Shown one piece after another: positions 1 to 5,279 of a stretch of DNA of 6,090 bases. The notes beneath the pieces are model-generated. The model saw nothing but the letters and a program-made list of their open reading frames with translations, was not told the origin of the DNA and did no database searches. The stretch is taken from NCBI GenBank assembly GCA_030620935.1, contig JAUXIP010000142.1, positions 1 to 6,090 on the forward strand. Reading direction: 5' to 3'. This DNA comes from Deltaproteobacteria bacterium (lineage in GTDB: Bacteria; Desulfobacterota_B; Binatia; UBA9968). Numbering within the stretch: position 1 is the stretch's first letter; each line of letters opens with the position of its first letter. Position numbers and translations under genes: made by a program.

Positions 1-612
1 CCCATCCAGGATGATCGTCACGAACTGGTAGATGGCGGTCACGGGCGAGCGGATCTCATGGGAGATGTGAGAAAGAAACTGGTCCTTTAGCTGGATCTGA
101 TGCTTTTGGCTTTGTTCCAGCTCCTTTCTGAGACGATGCCTCTCGATGGCGTGGCGGATGGAGCGGACCAGCAAGCGGCTGTCGATCTGTTTCTTGACCA
201 GGCAGTCCTGCGCCCCTTCTTGCATCGCCTTAACGGCAATCGATTCATCGTCCGATCCGGTCAGCAAAATGAAAGGCGCCTCGCAACCTTGCTCCGCCAC
301 CTCGCGCAAGAGACTCAGGCCGTCGCGTTCCCCTAGATGATAGTCTACAAGACAGACGCCGTAATGGCGGCGCTTCATCGCGTCCAAGGCAGTCTCATAA
401 GTGGTCGCCCACTCCAGATGGTACGGCCCGCCGCTGGCTTCACGGAGCAGATCGCGAGCGAAGACGTAGTCCTTCTCGTCGCCCTCGACTAATAAGACCC
501 GTACGATATCGGATCTTTCCATTTCGGATTGTGGATTGCGGATTTCGGATCTTTCGATTGTGGATTGCTGATTGACGATTGCGGATTTCGGATTTTGGAT
601 TTCGGATTTCAT
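1..612 (-). CDS. REC-HisKA hybrid histidine kinase, 3' part outside the window
   Basis: This is the first 204 codons of a receiver plus histidine-kinase protein; no stop is reached before position 1. From ATG 612 the receiver spans about residues 36-155: E43 in the first acidic cluster, phospho-acceptor D90 (in CLVDYHLGERDG), T118 (LLTGSDD) and K140 (CLVKK). A short linker follows, then the HisKA H-box SHISHEIRSPV with H185. There is no PAS domain between receiver and kinase, unlike the two complete kinases in the window, and no membrane segment. I chose ATG 612 because it has a good Shine-Dalgarno (AAGGGTGG, 7 nt spacing), whereas the internal ATG at 522 is preceded only by repeat sequence. 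The first 30 residues are therefore encoded by a 7-bp repeat array and are probably a disordered tail. Oddity: the usual acidic pair ED reads E43-G44, followed by D45-E46. Family assignment is secure; start choice is moderate. Confidence 0.85.
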   Translation of the reverse strand, partial: MKSEIQNPKSAIVNQQSTIERSEIRNPQSEMERSDIVRVLLVEGDEKDYVFARDLLREASGGPYHLEWATTYETALDAMKRRHYGVCLVDYHLGERDGLSLLREVAEQGCEAPFILLTGSDDESIAVKAMQEGAQDCLVKKQIDSRLLVRSIRHAIERHRLRKELEQSQKHQIQLKDQFLSHISHEIRSPVTAIYQFVTIILDG

Positions 613-616
613 TTCG
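525..616. repeat. heptanucleotide repeat array (CGGATTK type)
   Basis: On the + strand, near-perfect 7-bp units run from 525: CGGATTG, TGGATTG, CGGATTT, CGGATCT, one 8-bp slip (TTCGATTG), TGGATTG, CTGATTG, ACGATTG, CGGATTT, CGGATTT, TGGATTT, CGGATTT, then a decayed CATTTCG. On the coding (minus) strand the units read AAATCCG or CAATCCG. The array contains no stop codon in the frame of the downstream receiver gene, so it can be translated as its N-terminal tail. Three heptads make 21 nt, hence a 7-residue period in protein (KSEIQNP, KSAIVNQ, RSEIRNP). The pattern resembles the short tandemly repeated repetitive sequences known from cyanobacteria; that comparison is by type only, not by sequence. 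Confidence 0.9.
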
Positions 617-644
617 TTTCCACCCTTACGATTTCAGATTTCAT
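609..644 (-). other. 11-codon upstream ORF overlapping the next start (ATGA)
   Basis: ATG at 644 opens a short frame MKSEIVRVETK ending in TGA at 611-609, and that TGA overlaps the ATG at 612-610. GGGGA lies 7 nt upstream of ATG 644. The peptide begins like the hybrid kinase further upstream (MKSEIVNV) and like the downstream gene's own receiver (DIVRVLL). It looks like a severed copy of the gene's original 5' end. It could act as a translational coupler for the ATG at 612, or be a relic with no function. No homology supports a functional peptide. Confidence 0.3.
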
Positions 645-657
645 TTTGTTTTCCCCA

Positions 658-684
658 ATCCGCAATGGGTTCGATCCGCAATGG
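658..684. repeat. 11-bp direct repeat ATCCGCAATGG, two copies
   Basis: ATCCGCAATGG occurs at 658-668 and again at 674-684 on the + strand, immediately downstream of the response regulator stop (688). The core ATCCGCAAT is the reverse complement of ATTGCGGAT units in the heptad array at 525-609, so the two repeat blocks are inverted with respect to each other. Confidence 0.75.
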
Positions 685-687
685 ATA

Positions 688-1062
688 TCAAGTCCCCTCG
701 TTTAGAAATTTTTCCAGACAGGGGCCCAACTCCCGATGACTCAGAGGCTTGGGGAGATACGCATTACACCCCGCCTTCAGACATTTTTCCTTGTCCCCCG
801 GCACCGCCCGCGCCGTCACCGCGATAATCGGAATCGCCTTCATCCGAGCATCCTTACGGATCTCCGCCGTGGCCCGCAGGCCATCCATCTCCGGCAGACA
901 GATATCCATGAGGATCAGATCGGGTAAAATCTCGCCGGCCTTTCGGACCGCCTCTTTTCCGTCCTCCGCTACCACGCACTCGTACCCGAGGTATTCCACC
1001 TCTTTCTTCATGATATCGGCGGACAATTCAGCATCTTCCACCAGGAGAATTTTCTTTTTCAT
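688..1062 (-). CDS. single-domain response regulator (CheY/DivK-like receiver)
   Basis: A 124-residue stand-alone receiver domain that accepts a phosphoryl group from a kinase and has no output domain. All catalytic positions are present: E9-D10 for Mg2+ binding, phospho-acceptor D53 (LILMDICLPEMDG), T83 (AVTARAVPGD) and K105 (YLPKP). The TARAxxGDxxKCLxAGC segment after the threonine is typical of DivK-like and hybrid-kinase receivers. The start is ATG 1062 (MKKKILLVED), placed after a strong Shine-Dalgarno AAGGAGGA with about 8 nt spacing and matching the paralogue at 5124. A longer frame reaching 1128 has no comparable support. It lies 93 nt downstream of another receiver gene and 75 nt upstream of a REC-HisKA gene. 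Likely cytoplasmic shuttle or competitor in the same phosphorelay; the partner kinase cannot be read from sequence. Confidence 0.93.
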   Translation of the reverse strand: MKKKILLVEDAELSADIMKKEVEYLGYECVVAEDGKEAVRKAGEILPDLILMDICLPEMDGLRATAEIRKDARMKAIPIIAVTARAVPGDKEKCLKAGCNAYLPKPLSHRELGPCLEKFLNEGT

Positions 1063-1084
1063 TCCTGCTGTCCTCCTTTTTTTA

Positions 1085-1095
1085 GAGCACTGCTC
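1085..1095. repeat. small palindrome GAGCA-C-TGCTC upstream of a start
   Basis: A perfect 5-bp dyad around one central base, 7 nt upstream of the AAGGAGGA Shine-Dalgarno of the response regulator starting at 1062. On the transcribed strand it is followed by an A-run, not a U-run, so it is not an intrinsic terminator. It might be a weak mRNA structure or chance. Confidence 0.35.
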
Positions 1096-1155
1096 CCGAA
1101 AATAGATCCAGCCCCGGGATACCAACAAACGCCAGGCACGTCCGTCAAAAACCCT

Positions 1156-1533
1156 TCATCCCTTTTTTGATTGAAGTAGCTTCTCAATGCGAGGAGCTAA
1201 CTCCCTGTGACTGATAGGTTTGACCAGATAGTCGTCGCATCCAGCCTCCAGGCATTTTTCCCGGTCTCCGGGCATCGCCCGTGCGGTCAGGGCGATGATG
1301 GGAATGGTTTGGGATTCGGGAATTTTTCGGATTTCTTGAGTGGCCTGAATACCATCCATTTTGGGCAGAGTCATATCCATGAGAACCAGATCCGGCCGCT
1401 CATCTCCGGCCTTCTTGACTGCCTCCTTCCCATCCCCCGCAACGACGCACTCACAACCGAGAAGGTCCAATTCCCTCTGCATGATGGCAACCGATGTTTT
1501 GGAATCTTCAACCAGAAGGACTTTTATTTTCAT
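1156..1533 (-). CDS. single-domain response regulator (CheY/DivK-like receiver)
   Basis: A 125-residue receiver with no output domain. Key residues are E9-D10, phospho-acceptor D53 (LVLMDMTLPKMDG), T83 (ALTARAMPGD) and K105 (YLVKP). ATG 1533 has a textbook Shine-Dalgarno (AAGGAGG, a few nt upstream). It begins only 25 nt after the stop of the hybrid kinase at 1559, so the two are almost certainly cotranscribed and this receiver is a natural candidate acceptor for that kinase (inference from position). It is a paralogue of the receivers at 688-1062 and 4744-5124: all three share VLLVED or ILLVED, the CECVVA or YECVVA segment, the TARA loop and the HxELxxxxEKxL C-terminal helix. Without output domains these proteins act by protein-protein contact or as phosphate sinks. 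Confidence 0.94.
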   Translation of the reverse strand: MKIKVLLVEDSKTSVAIMQRELDLLGCECVVAGDGKEAVKKAGDERPDLVLMDMTLPKMDGIQATQEIRKIPESQTIPIIALTARAMPGDREKCLEAGCDDYLVKPISHRELAPRIEKLLQSKKG

Positions 1534-1558
1534 TTTTCCTCCTTCCTCTTTCTATCCG

Positions 1559-3022
1559 TCATGTCTCCAGTCGGTCAGCGGCCGGAGCAATGACCTGCGG
1601 CAGCACCACCGTAAAGGCCGTCCCCTTCCCCACCTCACTTTCAACCGAGATCTCACCCCCCAAAAGCTCAACCAACCGCTTGCAGATCGACAACCCCATA
1701 CCCGTGCCCGGACTCGTGTTGTTGCCTGAAGCATCCACCTGATAGAACTCCTCGAAGACCTTTTCCAGTTGATTGGGCTCGACACCAGGCCCGCTATCCT
1801 CAACGCGGACCTGGACCTGCTCTTCCCCGGAGCCGGAGCTCACCGCTACGGATTCCACCGAAACCTCAACGCCTCCCTGATCGGTGAATTTGATCGCATT
1901 GCCCACCAGGTTTATGATGATCTGCTTAAGGCTCTTTCGGTCGCTTTTCATCGGGAAGGAATCCCGGCTCAACCTTTTGGAAAGGGTTAGACCCTTGCCC
2001 TTCGCTAGAGGCATGACCTCCTCCAAAATTTCTTTCACAATATCCTTGAGATCCAGCGGCTCGATCGACAGGACAAACCGCCCGCTCTTCAGTTTATTTA
2101 GATCCAAAAAGCCGCTAACCAACTCGGCCATCGACTCGTTCACGCCGGCAAGGGTCCTTAGCGCCTTGGCATGTTCCTTCGACAGCTCCCCAAAGGCCCC
2201 ATCCAATAACAGGTCCAAATACCCTTTCATGGCGTTCAAAGGGGTGCGGAGATCATGGCTTATCGCCGAGACGAACTGATCCTTCATCTGCTCCAGTCGC
2301 TTGCGCTCGGTGACATCGCGCAGCATGGCCAGGTAGGCCTTTCCCTTTTCCCATTCTGTTTCGACCACCCGTATTTCCGCCAGCCCTTCTGTCCCTTCAT
2401 TGGAAATAGTATCGATCTCGGCTACTTCACCCGCCGCCAGGGAGACACGGGACAACCGGCTCTGTAACTCCTCTCCGTTGCAGCCCATGAGGGCCTCCGC
2501 CGCCGGGTTGACGAACCGCACGCCTCTCTCCCGGTCCACAACGATGATCCCATCGATATTCTTCTCAACGATACTGTGGAAACTTGCCTTACTGGCCTGC
2601 AGTTCCTGTGCGTGTTGCTCCAACTCAGCCAGCAGCCGACGCCTCTCGATGGCATAACGGATGGCGCGCGAAAGCGTTTTTTCATCCACTCGCCCCTTGA
2701 CCAGGTAGTCTTGCGCGCCTTCTTGCATCGCTTTCACGGCGAGCGTTTCATCGTCCGTGCCGGTCAATACGACGATCGGTACTTGGGGCGCCTGAGAGCA
2801 GATACGAGTAAACGTATCGGCGCCCTGGCTATCCGGCAGATTGAGATCCAACAGGACCACATCGACCTCCCCATTTTCCAGGCGATCCAAACCCGCGGCG
2901 AGCTTCTCAACCCACTCCACGGAAAACTGCGTACCCTCGACCTTGGCGAGCTGGTTTTTGACCAACTGCGCGGCCAGGCGACTGTCCTCGATCAGCAGGA
3001 CGTTAACGATTTCGGATTTCAA
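1559..3022 (-). CDS. soluble hybrid histidine kinase, REC-PAS-HisKA-HATPase
   Basis: A complete 487-residue kinase, cytoplasmic (no signal peptide or membrane segment). The N-terminal receiver is residues 5-120, with E12-D13, phospho-acceptor D59 (VVLLDLNLPDSQG), T87 and K109. A coiled-coil-like linker covers about 121-147. The PAS domain is about 148-240 (NPAAEAL and the closing LRDVTERKR). HisKA has H256 (SAISHDLRTPLNAMKGY). HATPase follows with N375 (N-box LVGNAIKFTD), G1 box EDSGPG, F-box FEEFYQVD and G2 box GTGMGL. The start is TTG 3022 (TTGAAATCCGAAATC); the upstream sequence GGGAGAGAG is only a weak, distant Shine-Dalgarno, and no in-frame ATG exists before a stop. It is followed 25 nt later by a receiver gene. 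The receiver at the N-terminus means it is itself controlled by an upstream kinase, with PAS adding a soluble cue; the ligand is unknown. It is a close paralogue of the kinase at 3187-4698. Confidence 0.95.
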   Translation of the reverse strand: MKSEIVNVLLIEDSRLAAQLVKNQLAKVEGTQFSVEWVEKLAAGLDRLENGEVDVVLLDLNLPDSQGADTFTRICSQAPQVPIVVLTGTDDETLAVKAMQEGAQDYLVKGRVDEKTLSRAIRYAIERRRLLAELEQHAQELQASKASFHSIVEKNIDGIIVVDRERGVRFVNPAAEALMGCNGEELQSRLSRVSLAAGEVAEIDTISNEGTEGLAEIRVVETEWEKGKAYLAMLRDVTERKRLEQMKDQFVSAISHDLRTPLNAMKGYLDLLLDGAFGELSKEHAKALRTLAGVNESMAELVSGFLDLNKLKSGRFVLSIEPLDLKDIVKEILEEVMPLAKGKGLTLSKRLSRDSFPMKSDRKSLKQIIINLVGNAIKFTDQGGVEVSVESVAVSSGSGEEQVQVRVEDSGPGVEPNQLEKVFEEFYQVDASGNNTSPGTGMGLSICKRLVELLGGEISVESEVGKGTAFTVVLPQVIAPAADRLET

Positions 3023-3127
3023 ATGGCTCGCTCTCTCCCGTTTCCCATTTATTATTGCTGATACAAACGCATTTAATTTTGTGACAATTGAGCATTAGAC
3101 CGCACTGGAGCACTTTGACTCCCAATT

Positions 3128-3159
3128 ATCGCTCTACTGTTCCACTGCTCCATTGCTCC
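3128..3159. repeat. four tandem octamers (GGAGCAGT type on the minus strand)
   Basis: On the + strand ATCGCTCT, ACTGTTCC, ACTGCTCC and ATTGCTCC follow one another without gaps (minus strand: GGAGCAAT, GGAGCAGT, GGAACAGT, AGAGCGAT). They abut the 12-bp inverted repeat starting at 3160. A reverse-oriented GGAGCA lies at 3107-3112 and could pair with the octamers. The unit length (8) differs from the 7-bp arrays elsewhere in the window. Confidence 0.8.
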
Positions 3160-3188
3160 AAAGCAAACGCACTAGTTGCGTTTGCTTT
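3160..3188. repeat. perfect 12-bp inverted repeat, 5-nt loop, at a kinase stop codon
   Basis: AAAGCAAACGCA (3160-3171) and TGCGTTTGCTTT (3177-3188) are exact reverse complements separated by CTAGT. The right arm overlaps the TAA stop (3189-3187) of the hybrid kinase. On the transcribed minus strand the stem is followed by GGAGCAATGG, not by a U-tract, so a classical intrinsic terminator is unlikely. A 3'-end stabiliser, an RNA processing site or a protein-binding site is possible. The arm sequence CAAACGCA recurs at 3064-3071. Confidence 0.85.
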
Positions 3189-4698
3189 AGCCAGCCACTG
3201 CAGCGGCGCTTTGTGGCAGTGTCACGCAGAAATGAGTGCCCCTTCCAGGCCAGCTCTCAACTGTAATCTCCCCTTGCAAAAGTCCGACCAGCCGCTTGCA
3301 AATCGCCAACCCCAAACCCGTGCCTGGGGCTGTGTTGCTGCCGGATTGTTCTACCTGGTAAAATTCGTCAAATATCTTCCCTAACTTCTGGGCTTCGATC
3401 CCACAACCGGTATCCTCAAGGCGAATCTGGACCTTCCCCTCCGTGGCGTTAGGACTCCCTGTTACGGAGTTCGCGACAATTTTAACACTCCCATGATCGG
3501 TAAACTTGATCGCATTACCCACCAAGGTAGAAAGAATTTGCCTGATACTCCTGCGGTCACTCTTTATAGGGACGGTATCTTGGCTAAATTGTTGTGATAC
3601 GGTTAGGTTCTTAGCCTTGGCTAGAGGCATAAATATTTCCGAAACCTCACTCACGATGTCTTTGAGATCCAAGGACTCAATCGAGAGCACATATCGCCCG
3701 CTCTGTATCTTATCCAAGTCCAAAAGGGCATTGACCAGTTCGTTCATCGACTCGTTTACGTGACCGAGGTTCGCCATGGCCTCGACCTGCTCTCCCGACA
3801 GCTCCCCGTAGGCGCCATCCAGAAGCAGGTCCAGATATCCCTTCATGGCGTTCAAGGGGCTGCGCAGATCATGGCTCACCGCCGAAAAAAACCTATGCTT
3901 CTCCTCCTCCGACCGTTTGCGGCTGGTGATATCGTGCAGGGATACCAGGTAGGCCAATTTTCCTTCCCATTCTGTTTTGATCGCGGACATTTCCGTCCTA
4001 CAAATTTTTCCACCCCTGGCAACAATCTCAAGCTCCGTTGTATCACCCGCCGCCACAGGTGACCTGAACGATTTGCCGACGAGTTCTCCCACCTTCAGGT
4101 TTAAAAGCGATCCCGCAGCTGGGTTGGCAAAACGTACTATTCCATGTTGGTCTACAATGATGGTGCCATTCTGGTTCCTTTCCACGATATTGGAGAAGGC
4201 TGCTTGACTAGCGTCCAGCTCCCTTGCCTTGTGTCCCAATTCCGTCAGTAACTGCTGCCGCTCGATAGCGTGACGGATAGTACGCGAAAGCGTCCTCTCC
4301 GCGACTTGACCCTTGACCAGATAGTCCTGCGCGCCTTTTTGCATCAACATGCGTGCGAGTCTGTCATCGTCAACAGTGGTGAGGACGATGATCGGCACCT
4401 GCGGTGCCTGAGAGCAGGTGCGAGTGAATGTGTCGGCGCCCTGGCTGTCCGGCAAATTGAGATCCAACAGAACCACATCAACCCCGCCCTTTTCCAGGCG
4501 ATCCAAACCTGTGGCGAGCTTCTCAACCCACTCCACCGAGAACCGCATATCTTCGACCTTCGCGAGCCGGTGTTTGACCAACTGTGCGGCCAAGCGGCTG
4601 TCCTCGATCAATAGTACATTTACAATTGCGGATTTCCCCATTTCAGATGTCGGACTTTCTAATTGATTATTGTCTATTGACGATTGATTATTTTTCAT
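3187..4698 (-). CDS. soluble hybrid histidine kinase, REC-PAS-HisKA-HATPase (second paralogue)
   Basis: A complete 503-residue kinase from ATG 4698. Domains in order: a repeat-derived polar tail (about 1-23), receiver with E32-D33, phospho-acceptor D79, T107 and K129, PAS about 168-262 (NPAAGSL, closing LHDITSRKR), HisKA with H276 (SAVSHDLRSPLNAMKGY), and HATPase with N395 (LVGNAIKFTD), G1 box EDTGCG, F-box FDEFYQVE and G2 box GTGLGL. No membrane segment. I prefer ATG 4698 because GAGGA lies about 9 nt upstream; ATG 4641, just before the receiver, has no Shine-Dalgarno, and the in-frame TTG at 4728 sits in repeat sequence. By eye the receiver matches the kinase at 1559-3022 in 88 of 106 aligned residues, while the PAS regions match in fewer than half. 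It lies 45 nt after a receiver gene and probably shares its transcript. Same pathway role as its paralogue, with a different sensed cue (inference). Confidence 0.94.
   Translation of the reverse strand: MKNNQSSIDNNQLESPTSEMGKSAIVNVLLIEDSRLAAQLVKHRLAKVEDMRFSVEWVEKLATGLDRLEKGGVDVVLLDLNLPDSQGADTFTRTCSQAPQVPIIVLTTVDDDRLARMLMQKGAQDYLVKGQVAERTLSRTIRHAIERQQLLTELGHKARELDASQAAFSNIVERNQNGTIIVDQHGIVRFANPAAGSLLNLKVGELVGKSFRSPVAAGDTTELEIVARGGKICRTEMSAIKTEWEGKLAYLVSLHDITSRKRSEEEKHRFFSAVSHDLRSPLNAMKGYLDLLLDGAYGELSGEQVEAMANLGHVNESMNELVNALLDLDKIQSGRYVLSIESLDLKDIVSEVSEIFMPLAKAKNLTVSQQFSQDTVPIKSDRRSIRQILSTLVGNAIKFTDHGSVKIVANSVTGSPNATEGKVQIRLEDTGCGIEAQKLGKIFDEFYQVEQSGSNTAPGTGLGLAICKRLVGLLQGEITVESWPGRGTHFCVTLPQSAAAVAG
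4660..4694. repeat. heptanucleotide repeats (TATTGA type) inside the kinase 5' end
   Basis: Five exact 7-bp periods on the + strand: TAATTGA, TTATTGT, CTATTGA, CGATTGA, TTATTTT. They fall between ATG 4698 and ATG 4641 in the frame of the hybrid kinase and would encode the polar stretch NNQSSIDNNQLE. Related units recur at 5707-5734 and 5815-5828. Confidence 0.75.
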
Positions 4699-4723
4699 CT
4701 TCCAATTCCTCAATTTTTCGATC

Positions 4724-4733
4724 GACAATTGTC
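4724..4733. repeat. 10-bp palindrome GACAATTGTC
   Basis: A perfect palindrome in the 45-nt gap between the receiver gene (stop 4744) and the kinase start at 4698, next to TCGATCGA (4718-4725). It is embedded in the same AT-rich repeat style as the other junctions, so a binding site is possible but not supported further. Confidence 0.35.
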
Positions 4734-4743
4734 AATTTCCAAT

Positions 4744-5124
4744 TCACGCCGCCCCTTTAGTATTTAAGAGCTTCTCGATGCGACCACCCAGCTCTTTATG
4801 GCCGAAAGGCTTGGGCAGATAATCGTTGCACCCCGCTTCACTACATCTCTCGCGATCACCGGGCATCGCCCGGGCGGTGGCGGCAAGGATGGGAATCGCC
4901 TGGGTGCGGGGATTTTTTCGGATCTCCGCCGTAGCCTGTAAGCCGTCCATCTTGGGCAAGGAGATATCCATCACGATAAGATCGGGCAGCCAGTTGTCGG
5001 CCTTCCTGACCGCCTCCTCGCCGTCCATGGCCACCACGCACTCATAGCCGAGATGCTCGATCTCTTTCTTTACGACTGCGATCGACATCGGCGCATCCTC
5101 GACCAAAAGAATTTTCTTTTTCAT
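4744..5124 (-). CDS. single-domain response regulator (CheY/DivK-like receiver)
   Basis: A 126-residue stand-alone receiver with complete active site: E9-D10, phospho-acceptor D53 (LIVMDISLPKMDG), T83 (AATARAMPGD) and K105 (YLPKP). No output domain. ATG 5124 (MKKKILLVED) is chosen because it gives the same N-terminus as the paralogue at 1062 and has a modest purine-rich Shine-Dalgarno (GAGAGGG, 8 nt spacing); an in-frame TTG at 5190 would add 22 residues from repeat sequence and is less likely. It is most similar to the receiver at 688-1062, sharing YECVVA and LPDLI and the ATAEIRK helix. It precedes the hybrid kinase by 45 nt, making these two a probable receiver-kinase pair. It is preceded by a 155-nt purine-rich leader after the helix-turn-helix gene. 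Confidence 0.94.
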   Translation of the reverse strand: MKKKILLVEDAPMSIAVVKKEIEHLGYECVVAMDGEEAVRKADNWLPDLIVMDISLPKMDGLQATAEIRKNPRTQAIPILAATARAMPGDRERCSEAGCNDYLPKPFGHKELGGRIEKLLNTKGAA

Positions 5125-5203
5125 TTTTGCTGCCCTCTCTCTGGTAACTGTCAACTGATTATTGGCGACAGATAATTTTTCATTTCGCAATTTTCACTTG
5201 ATT

Positions 5204-5264
5204 ATTTTCTTTTTCCTTTTCCCTTTTTAATTTTTTCCTTTTTCCTTTTCCTCTTGCCTTTTCA
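5204..5264. repeat. polypyrimidine tract (purine-rich on the transcript)
   Basis: About 60 nt of the + strand is almost pure pyrimidine, built of variants of TTTTTCC with spacing near 7 (TTTTTCC, TTTTCCC, TTTTTAA, TTTTTCC, TTTTCC). The transcribed minus strand therefore reads repeated AAAAGGA. It lies between the helix-turn-helix gene and the receiver at 5124, followed on the + strand by two exact heptads CATCAAT (5263-5276). The transcript contains several GGA and AAGG motifs resembling Shine-Dalgarno cores with no start codon nearby. Confidence 0.7.
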
Positions 5265-5279
5265 TCAATCATCAATTCC

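Noticed and set aside
525..616. CRISPR array
   Set aside because: The units are 7 bp with no spacers and no cas genes nearby.
1063..1128. N-terminal extension of the receiver gene at 688-1062 to a start at 1128
   Set aside because: ATG 1062 has a strong Shine-Dalgarno and gives the family's usual MKKKILLVED start; the extension is not shared by paralogues.
3068..3087. Sigma-70 promoter for the kinase at 3022 (TTGTCA at the -35 position)
   Set aside because: At usable spacing the -10 is only TATCAG; the match is too weak in AT-rich sequence.
3160..3188. Intrinsic (rho-independent) terminator for the upstream kinase
   Set aside because: The stem is perfect, but no U-tract follows it on the transcribed strand (GGAGCAATGG follows instead).
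100..4666. Numerous open frames of 60-160 codons on the + strand
   Set aside because: They lie opposite well-supported receiver and kinase genes, have no recognisable domains, and are low-complexity or Arg/Ser/Pro-rich as expected of antisense shadows.
5147..5154. Sigma-70 -35 (TTGACA on the minus strand) upstream of the receiver at 5124
   Set aside because: A -10 at 16-18 nt would fall on the Shine-Dalgarno and start codon, and no TATAAT-like sequence is there.
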